The translations under genes were made by a program, and so were the position numbers. Positions 6,938 through 11,926 of a stretch of 11,926 nucleotides of DNA are shown piece after piece; the stretch's first letter is position 1; every line of letters begins with the position of its first letter. Origin of the DNA: Pseudohaliea sp964438205 (GTDB lineage Bacteria; Pseudomonadota; Gammaproteobacteria; Pseudomonadales; Halieaceae); the NCBI GenBank assembly GCA_964438205.1, contig CAYTJQ010000077.1:1-11926 (forward strand), written 5' to 3'. Under the pieces are notes generated by a model. That model had not been told where the DNA came from. It saw nothing but the letters and a program-made list of their open reading frames with translations, and searched no databases.

Positions 6938-9064
6938 TCAGCCGCGCCGCGGCGCCGGGAGCATGTTCGAGCGCGGGTAACGCGGCCGCTTGCCCGTCGC
7001 GAGATAGCGCTGGATCGCCTCCTGCGAGCGCAGGGCCACGGCTTTCTTGCGCCGGGCGACAAACTCGTTTTTCTGCAGCGGATCGATGATCCGCGCCTTC
7101 TGGTTGTCGTGCCACTGCATATCGAGCACATCCTGGAGTACCCGCTGCGCATCGGCATCGAAGATGGGCACGAGTACCTCCACGCGGAAGTCGAGGTTGC
7201 GCGTCATCAGGTCCGCCGACCCGATGTAGTAGCGCGGCTTGCCGCGGTTGTAGAAGACGTAGACCCGCGGGTGCTCGAGGTAACGATCGACGATGCTGAT
7301 GCCCTCGATGTTGTCCGAGCGGCCGGGCACACCGGGCAGCAGGGAGCACATGCCGCGGATGATCAGGCGCACCTCTACGCCCGCCTCGCTCGCTTCATAA
7401 AGCTTCAGCGACAGCTGCTTGTCGACAAGGTTGTTGCACTTCACCGTGATCGCCGCGCGATGCCCCTTGCGGGCGTTGCGGATTTCCGCGTCGATCATGT
7501 CGATGATCGCCGGGCGGGTGGTGTGCGGCGATACGAGCAGCAGGCGGTACTCGGGCCGCTTGTAGGTGTACTTGAGAAACTCGAAGACGTTGGCGACGTC
7601 CTCGCCGATGGTCTGGTCGTAGGTGAGCAGCGTGAAGTCCGTGTACAGCCGAGCGGTTTTCTCATTGAAGTTGCCGGTACCGATGTGGCTGTAGTAGCGC
7701 AGCCCGCCCTGTTCCCGGCGCTCGATGAGCAGCAGCTTGCTGTGCACCTTGAGGCCCGGGATACCGAAGATGACCTCGATCCCGCCCTCGGTGAGACGCT
7801 GGGCCCAGTTGATGTTCGCCGCCTCGTCGAAGCGCGCGGCGAGCTCGACCACCGCGCGCACGCGCTTGCCGTTGGCCACCGCATTGACCAGCGCATCGAC
7901 GACCCGGGACTCGCTGGCCACCCGGTAGAGGCAGATCTTGATGGACTCCACCGCCGGGTCCAGGGCCGCGGTCTTGAGCAGGTCGATAACGTAGTCAAAG
8001 GGGTGGTACGGGTAGTAGAGCAGGATGTCCTGCTCGCGGATGTTCTCGAAGATGCTGTTGGCGGCGTCGAGTTCCGGCACGCGCACCGCGGGCAGCGGTT
8101 TCAGCTCGAGGTACTTCGGCCCCACCCGGGGGAAGCTCATGAAGTCCTTGGAATTGTGGTAGCGGCCGCCGGGGATGAGACTGTCGTACTTGCCGAGATC
8201 GAAGCGGGCGACCAGGAAGTCGAGCAGGTGCCGGGGCATGTCGCCATCATAGACGAAGCGCACCGGGTCGGCCCGCTGGCGCTGCTTGAGGCTCGTGGCC
8301 ATCTTCTCGATGAGGCTCTCGGTGATGCCCGCATCGAGCTCGATCTCCGCGTCCCGGGAAAACTTGAAGCAGTAGGCGGAGGCCTCCTCGATCGGGAGAA
8401 TGCCCCGGAACATCTGCGGCAGGCAGGCGCGGATCACGTTGTCGAGGGCGATGAACACGCGCCCGCTCTTGCCCTTGCGCCGGGGAATCTCGACGAAGCG
8501 GTTCAGCCGGTCCGTCGGTACCTCCACCACGGCATAGGTATGCGCGTCCGCAGCGACGAGGTCGATGGCGAGGTAGAGGGACTCGTCGTTGAGTACCGGA
8601 ATTGCCTGGCCCTCGTAGAACAGGATCGGGTCCAGCTCCGGCAGCACCGTGGCCGTGAAGTAGTTCTGCACGAACTCGGCCTGGTTGGGCTCCAGCTGGC
8701 GCTCGTTGATCATGTAGATGCGCCGGCGCTGCAGCGCCTTCATGACCTCGTTGTAGACACGCTCGAAGTCGCGCTGGGAAGCGACTACCGAGTCCTGGAT
8801 CGCCGCGAGCAGGTCCTTCGCCTGCTGTCGCGTGGACCCCCGGGAGACGGAAATGAGGCGGCGCACCTCGGCCACGCGCACGCGGAAGAACTCGTCGAGG
8901 TTGTTGGAGAAGATACCGAGGTAGCGCAGCCGCTGGATCTCGGGCACCGTCGGGTCAGCGGCCTCCTGCAGCACGCGGTCGTTGAAGCGTAGCCAGGAAA
9001 GCTCCCGCGGCATGAAGAGTTTTTCGTCGAGGTCCGCGAGGCGCGGCTGGATGGGGCTGGTCAT
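6938..9064 (-). CDS. ppk1: Polyphosphate kinase 1
   Basis: This 708-residue enzyme reversibly transfers the terminal phosphate of ATP to polyphosphate, making the phosphate and stress polymer. All four regions are present. The N domain carries PRELSWLRFNDRVLQEA at about 19-35 and LGIFSNNLDEFFRVRV. A head domain follows with the KGKSGRVFIALDN stretch. Two phospholipase-D-like catalytic domains come last. The phosphorylated His is His441 in GLKVHSKLLL and the second catalytic His is His598 in LEHPRVY, matching E. coli His435 and His592 with the same offset. IGTGNFNEKTARLYTDF is intact. The length is close to the family's usual 690. AGGAG lies 4 bases before the ATG. The uspE-like gene lies 134 bp upstream and the DUF808 gene 9 bp downstream, on the same strand. 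The gap before it holds four 12-bp repeats. Confidence 0.97.
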   Translation of the reverse strand: MTSPIQPRLADLDEKLFMPRELSWLRFNDRVLQEAADPTVPEIQRLRYLGIFSNNLDEFFRVRVAEVRRLISVSRGSTRQQAKDLLAAIQDSVVASQRDFERVYNEVMKALQRRRIYMINERQLEPNQAEFVQNYFTATVLPELDPILFYEGQAIPVLNDESLYLAIDLVAADAHTYAVVEVPTDRLNRFVEIPRRKGKSGRVFIALDNVIRACLPQMFRGILPIEEASAYCFKFSRDAEIELDAGITESLIEKMATSLKQRQRADPVRFVYDGDMPRHLLDFLVARFDLGKYDSLIPGGRYHNSKDFMSFPRVGPKYLELKPLPAVRVPELDAANSIFENIREQDILLYYPYHPFDYVIDLLKTAALDPAVESIKICLYRVASESRVVDALVNAVANGKRVRAVVELAARFDEAANINWAQRLTEGGIEVIFGIPGLKVHSKLLLIERREQGGLRYYSHIGTGNFNEKTARLYTDFTLLTYDQTIGEDVANVFEFLKYTYKRPEYRLLLVSPHTTRPAIIDMIDAEIRNARKGHRAAITVKCNNLVDKQLSLKLYEASEAGVEVRLIIRGMCSLLPGVPGRSDNIEGISIVDRYLEHPRVYVFYNRGKPRYYIGSADLMTRNLDFRVEVLVPIFDADAQRVLQDVLDMQWHDNQKARIIDPLQKNEFVARRKKAVALRSQEAIQRYLATGKRPRYPRSNMLPAPRRG

Positions 9065-9105
9065 GGTACTCCTGTCCTGCTGCCACCGGGCCGATCCCGG
9101 CTTCG

Positions 9106-9153
9106 CAACCTGCTGTGAAACCTACTTCGCAACCTACTATGAAACCTACTCGT
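9106..9153. repeat. Four 12-bp repeats upstream of ppk1
   Basis: Four adjoining 12-base units share (C/A)AACCT(A/G)CT: CAACCTGCTGTG (9106-9117), AAACCTACTTCG (9118-9129), CAACCTACTATG (9130-9141) and AAACCTACTCGT (9142-9153). At a larger scale, 9101-9124 and 9125-9148 are 24-base copies differing at two bases. On the minus strand, the direction of ppk1, the core is AGTAGGTT. The array starts about 40 bases upstream of the ppk1 ATG and lies in less GC-rich DNA. It does not match the PhoB box. Confidence 0.85.
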
Positions 9154-9198
9154 AAAGGAATGCCGCGGTCCTTCCGCCGCGCCGCCGCTATGCCGGGC

Positions 9199-10104
9199 TC
9201 AGGTACCCGGCTTCAGGGCGACCACGTCCGTATTGAGGGTCTGCAGTACCGCCTCGGCGGTATTGCCGAGGAGCTTGGCCTTGACGCCGCTGCGGCCGAC
9301 CGTCCCCATGACCACGAGCTGCGCGCGCGAGCGGGCCGCCTCGGAAGTGATCACCTTGGCCACGGGGCCGCGCTTGGTGCGGAACGTTTTTTCCGGGATG
9401 CCATGTTTCTCGGCGAGCCCGCTGATCCGCGGCAGCATCGCCTGGCGCTGCTCTTTCGCGTAGCTGTCCGGGTCGACGATGTCGAGATCCGCCAGCAGCG
9501 TCGGTATCTCGATGGCGGCAATGATGCGCAGTTCCACGCCGAGCGCATCGGCATACACCTTGGCGCGCGCGAGCACGGCGTCGTTGAGGTCCTGCTTGGT
9601 GCGCGAGCGGGTACCGAGATCCAGCGTGGCGAGTACCGGCTTGCTGCGGCTCCACTTTTTCTCTGCGGCAATGAGCACGGGGGCCGGGCATTCCCGCAGC
9701 AGGTGCCAGTCCGTCGAGGTATAGGTGAAGGTACCGCTGCGGTTGCCGGTCTTGACCACGAGGTCGTACCTGCCGCCGGCGCAGCGCTTGCTGATCCACT
9801 CGTGGATATCCTTCATCCAGATCACGCGCAGCGACACATCCTGCCCGGGCCTGGCGTGACTGTCGATGCGCTCCCGCAGGGCCAGTTCGCGCTGATCGAG
9901 CAGCTGGCGCTTGAGCTTCGCCTGCTCCGCCCTGTCCCCGGTGAGCCGGCGCAGGGAAGCATAGGCGAAGGCGACCACGTCGACGCTGTGGCCCAGCTTG
10001 CGGGCCAGTTCCAGGCCCCGCGGCGTGGCGACGCACTTGTCATCAAGATCGGCAATGACCAGCAGCTTTCCCACGATGCACTCATCCGGGGTAATGGCGC
10101 CCAT
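9199..10104 (-). CDS. uspE: UspE-like double universal stress protein
   Basis: This 301-residue cytoplasmic protein has two Usp domains in tandem, as in E. coli UspE (about 316 residues). Domain 1 (about 10-148) starts GKLLVIADLDDK, has VVKTGN near 116-121 and ends with STDWHLLRECPAPVLI (130-145), a close match to the UspE sequence in that place. Domain 2 (about 155-301) has GTVGRSG from 267, then GN at 280-281, which gives the G-x2-G-x9-G nucleotide-binding spacing, and ends VVALKPGT. UspE proteins support stress survival, motility and aggregation by an unclear mechanism. No good ribosome site precedes the ATG at 10104; a GTG at 10074 (residue 11) with GGATGAG before it is another possible start. 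It lies 29 bp after the hydrolase gene and upstream of ppk1, all on one strand. GCCGGG/CCCGGC arms flank its stop, with no T-run. Confidence 0.9.
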   Translation of the reverse strand: MGAITPDECIVGKLLVIADLDDKCVATPRGLELARKLGHSVDVVAFAYASLRRLTGDRAEQAKLKRQLLDQRELALRERIDSHARPGQDVSLRVIWMKDIHEWISKRCAGGRYDLVVKTGNRSGTFTYTSTDWHLLRECPAPVLIAAEKKWSRSKPVLATLDLGTRSRTKQDLNDAVLARAKVYADALGVELRIIAAIEIPTLLADLDIVDPDSYAKEQRQAMLPRISGLAEKHGIPEKTFRTKRGPVAKVITSEAARSRAQLVVMGTVGRSGVKAKLLGNTAEAVLQTLNTDVVALKPGT

Positions 10105-10133
10105 TATAGACGTCGCGAACGCCGTGGCCAGCC

Positions 10134-10961
10134 TCAGCGGTCCGCGCGGGCGAGAAAGGCGAGCACCCGCTGCGCCGCCTGCGCCGGGTGTTCCAGGGGA
10201 AACAGGTGACCGCCCGGGCAGCTGTGCAGCTCCGCCCCCGGCTGCAGTCGTGCCCAGCGCAGGAACATCGCCCGCGAAAGCGTATCCGAGTGCTCACCGC
10301 GCAGGCCGAGCGTGGGCAGGCGCAGGCGGGCGAGCCGCGGCCAGACCAGCGGCGCGCTGGCGTAGATCGCCGCCTCCCAGGCCGCGGGGAAGGCCAGCTC
10401 GACGCCGCCGCCCGCCGCGGGCTTGCAGCTGGCAGCCACGTAGTCTGCCAGGGCCTCGTCGTCGAAGTCGCGGAAGGCCCGCTTGTGCCGGTAGAAGGCG
10501 AAAGCCGCTGCCTCGTCGGCGAAGTGCTGCGGCCGGGCCAGGGTGCGGCGGATCATGGGCATGCGCTCGAGGCGCCGCCGCGGAGTCAGCCGGGACGCCA
10601 GCACGAAGCGCATGGGCAGGAACACCGGGTCCATGAGCAGCAAGCCGCGAAAGCGTTCCGGCGCGCGGACGGCCGCCAGGAGGCCGATGGTCCCGCCCAT
10701 GCTGTGCCCGAGGAGCCAGGGGCGCCCGAGACCGGTCGCCTCGGCGGCCGCGAGGAGATCCTCCGCGAAGGCGGACCAGCGCAGGCGTCCCGCCGGCGGT
10801 TCAGGAGCGCCCCAGAGCGGCCGGTGGCGCACGGCCACGACACGGCAGCTGCCCGTGAGCCTGTGCAGGAACTGCCGGTAGCTGGCGGGTGGATAGCCGT
10901 TGGCGTGGGCGAAGAGGACCGCTGTGCCCTCCCCGCCGAAATCCTCGATGCGTTCGTCCAT
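10134..10961 (-). CDS. Alpha/beta hydrolase
   Basis: This 275-residue alpha/beta-hydrolase-fold enzyme is probably cytoplasmic, as no signal peptide is seen. HANGYP at 19-24 forms the oxyanion-hole region. The nucleophile is Ser87 in LLGHSMGGT, the acid is likely Asp226 in LRGEHSD, and the base is His252 in CPGGHLFPLEHP. A variable cap of about 90 residues lies between the strand after Ser87 and the Asp. The HANGYP start and the GEHSD ending occur in a broad group of esterases and lipases, so the substrate cannot be named. The open frame runs back to 11918, but the start at 10961 is chosen because GGAGG precedes it by 4 bases and it gives a normal family length. It appears to be the first gene of the minus-strand run, divergent from the S-formylglutathione hydrolase gene. 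Confidence 0.9.
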   Translation of the reverse strand: MDERIEDFGGEGTAVLFAHANGYPPASYRQFLHRLTGSCRVVAVRHRPLWGAPEPPAGRLRWSAFAEDLLAAAEATGLGRPWLLGHSMGGTIGLLAAVRAPERFRGLLLMDPVFLPMRFVLASRLTPRRRLERMPMIRRTLARPQHFADEAAAFAFYRHKRAFRDFDDEALADYVAASCKPAAGGGVELAFPAAWEAAIYASAPLVWPRLARLRLPTLGLRGEHSDTLSRAMFLRWARLQPGAELHSCPGGHLFPLEHPAQAAQRVLAFLARADR

Positions 10962-10965
10962 GTCC

Positions 10966-10970
10966 CCTCC
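10966..10970 (-). promoter_or_regulatory. Ribosome binding site deciding the alpha/beta hydrolase start
   Basis: GGAGG on the minus strand, within GGAGGGG, lies 4 bases before the ATG at 10961. It rules out the 319-residue upstream extension, which would lie over the divergent S-formylglutathione hydrolase gene. Confidence 0.6.
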
Positions 10971-10993
10971 GCGCCGTGCGCTGCAAGGGTACT

Positions 10994-11010
10994 CGAAGCG
11001 AGGCGAAGCG
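10994..11010. repeat. Direct repeat CGAAGCG, spaced one helical turn
   Basis: CGAAGCG occurs at 10994-11000 and 11004-11010, 10 bases start to start. It lies just upstream of the possible -35 of the S-formylglutathione hydrolase gene and in the shared region with the divergent hydrolase gene. This layout would suit a protein binding one DNA face, but such short GC-rich repeats also arise by chance. Confidence 0.4.
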
Positions 11011-11018
11011 GCAGCCCC

Positions 11019-11046
11019 TCGAAATCGCTCAGCGGCTGCGTATACT
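11019..11046 (+). promoter_or_regulatory. Possible sigma-70 promoter for the S-formylglutathione hydrolase gene
   Basis: TATACT at 11041-11046 matches the -10 consensus at 5 of 6 positions. TCGAAA at 11019-11024 matches the -35 at 4 of 6, with a 16-base spacer. The start codon follows 47 bases after the -10. This is the best promoter-like sequence found in the window. Confidence 0.45.
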
Positions 11047-11081
11047 GCCGCGACAGCCACGCACCGCACTGCCAACGACGC

Positions 11082-11087
11082 AAGGAG
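11082..11087 (+). promoter_or_regulatory. Ribosome binding site of the S-formylglutathione hydrolase gene
   Basis: AAGGAG lies 6 bases before the ATG at 11094, an ideal distance, and fixes the start of the last gene. Confidence 0.7.
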
Positions 11088-11093
11088 ACCACC

Positions 11094-11926
11094 ATGGCCC
11101 TGGAAACGCTCGCCGCCAGCCGCTGTTTCGACGGAGAGCAGCTGCGCCTGCGCCACGCCTCCACCGCCCTCGACTGCAGCATGACCTTTTCCCTCTACCT
11201 GCCGCCGCAGGCAAACGCGGGGCCCGTGCCCGTGCTCTACTGGCTCTCGGGCCTCACCTGCACGGACGAGAACTTCGTCACCAAGGCCGGCGCCCAGCGC
11301 TACGCCGCCGAGGCCGGGATCGCCCTGGTCGCGCCCGACACCAGCCCTCGCGGCGACAGCGTGCCGGATGACCCTGAGGGCGCCTGGGATTTCGGCCTCG
11401 GCGCGGGCTTCTACGTCAACGCCACCGAAGCACCCTGGCGCAACCACTACCACATGTACGACTACGTCGTGCACGAGCTGCCCGCGCTGGTGGCGGCGGA
11501 GTTCCCGCTGCGCGACGGCCCGGCGGCCATTGCGGGGCACTCCATGGGCGGCCACGGCGCGCTGGTCGCTGGGCTGCGCAACCCCGAGCGCTACAGCAGC
11601 ATCTCGGCCTTCGCGCCCATCTGCGCGCCCTCCCGGTGCCCCTGGGGCCGGAAGGCTCTCGGCAACTACCTGGGTGCTGACCCGGCGCAGTGGCGCGCCT
11701 GGGATGCGGAGGCGCTGCTCCGCGACGGCGCCGAGGCTCGCCCGATACTTGTCGACCAGGGGGAGGCCGACGGTTTTCTCGCCGAGCAGCTGATGCCGGA
11801 GCGCCTGGAAGCGGCCTGCACCGACGCCGGCGTCGAGGCCACCCTGCGCCGGCAGCCGGGCTACGACCACAGCTACTACTTCATCGCCAGTTTCATCGGC
11901 GAGCACATCGCCTTTCACGCAGAGCG
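11094..11926 (+). CDS. fghA: S-formylglutathione hydrolase, 3' end cut by window
   Basis: This esterase-D-type enzyme hydrolyses S-formylglutathione to formate and glutathione, the second step of glutathione-dependent formaldehyde removal, in the cytoplasm. 277 codons are visible with no stop. The family is about 280 residues, so only a few residues are missing. Marks are SGLTCTDENFVTKAGAQ, APDTSPRG, GLGAGFYVNATEAPW and YHMYDYVVHELP. The catalytic triad is Ser150 in GHSMGGHG, Asp226 in DQGEADGF and His259 in GYDHSYYFI, at nearly the same numbers as human esterase D. The ATG at 11094 has AAGGAG 6 bases upstream and a promoter-like sequence. The usual partner, class III alcohol dehydrogenase, is not upstream, where the divergent alpha/beta hydrolase lies; it may be downstream or elsewhere. 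Confidence 0.95.
   Translation, partial: MALETLAASRCFDGEQLRLRHASTALDCSMTFSLYLPPQANAGPVPVLYWLSGLTCTDENFVTKAGAQRYAAEAGIALVAPDTSPRGDSVPDDPEGAWDFGLGAGFYVNATEAPWRNHYHMYDYVVHELPALVAAEFPLRDGPAAIAGHSMGGHGALVAGLRNPERYSSISAFAPICAPSRCPWGRKALGNYLGADPAQWRAWDAEALLRDGAEARPILVDQGEADGFLAEQLMPERLEAACTDAGVEATLRRQPGYDHSYYFIASFIGEHIAFHAE

Noticed and set aside
7109..8992. Long plus-strand open frame (627 codons) opposite ppk1
   Set aside because: It is the antisense shadow of a fully conserved Ppk1. Its product is rich in His, Val, Arg and Glu with no recognisable domain, as expected in GC-rich DNA.
9065..9075. CsrA-like ACAGGAG over the ppk1 ribosome site
   Set aside because: A single GGA motif over a Shine-Dalgarno sequence is too common; no second well-placed motif or hairpin loop was found.
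9192..9211. GCCGGG/CCCGGC stem around the uspE stop as a terminator
   Set aside because: An 8-base loop and no T-run; short GC stems of this kind are frequent in such DNA.

Overview
The window reads as ordinary chromosomal DNA from a high-GC gammaproteobacterium. The evidence is a UspE-type double universal stress protein, a YedI/DUF808 membrane protein, a YjgR/DUF853 ATPase and an S-formylglutathione hydrolase, together with uniformly GC-rich codon use and Shine-Dalgarno sites before most genes. A wax ester synthase/diacylglycerol acyltransferase (WS/DGAT) suggests a lipid-storing, possibly marine or sediment lineage. I cannot name a genus. There are no tRNA or rRNA genes, insertion sequences, CRISPR arrays or phage genes.

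Layout from left to right. (1) The 3' end of an FMN/3Fe-4S glutamate-synthase-family gene (+), then a periplasmic c-type heme protein of the DUF3365/Tll0287 type (+), preceded by a possible FNR box. (2) An exported M20 zinc peptidase (-), which converges on the heme gene with only 3 bp between the stop codons, both inside one hairpin. (3) Divergent from the peptidase, a WS/DGAT (+) with an 85-residue histone-H1-like Lys/Ala tail. Its stop overlaps the GTG start of a HerA/FtsK-like DUF853 ATPase (+). (4) A four-gene minus-strand run whose transcription order is alpha/beta hydrolase, uspE-like, ppk1, DUF808. (5) Divergent from the hydrolase, an S-formylglutathione hydrolase (+) cut by the right edge of the window.

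Several genes concern storage and stress: neutral lipid synthesis (WS/DGAT), polyphosphate synthesis (Ppk1) and a UspE-like stress protein. The most unusual item is the acyltransferase tail. It resembles the DNA-binding tails of PhaF-type phasins and AlgP-type proteins, so it could tie the enzyme or its lipid bodies to the nucleoid. The coupled ATPase gene next to it makes the pair worth testing. A set of four 12-bp repeats lies just upstream of ppk1.

No gene-free stretch exceeds 300 bases. The intergenic gaps are 594-684 (possible FNR box and -10), 2662-2800 (divergent start region, no convincing promoter), 5989-6010 (AT-rich convergent junction), 9065-9198 (12-bp repeats), 10105-10133 (nothing seen) and 10962-11093 (divergent region with a promoter-like sequence and a direct repeat).
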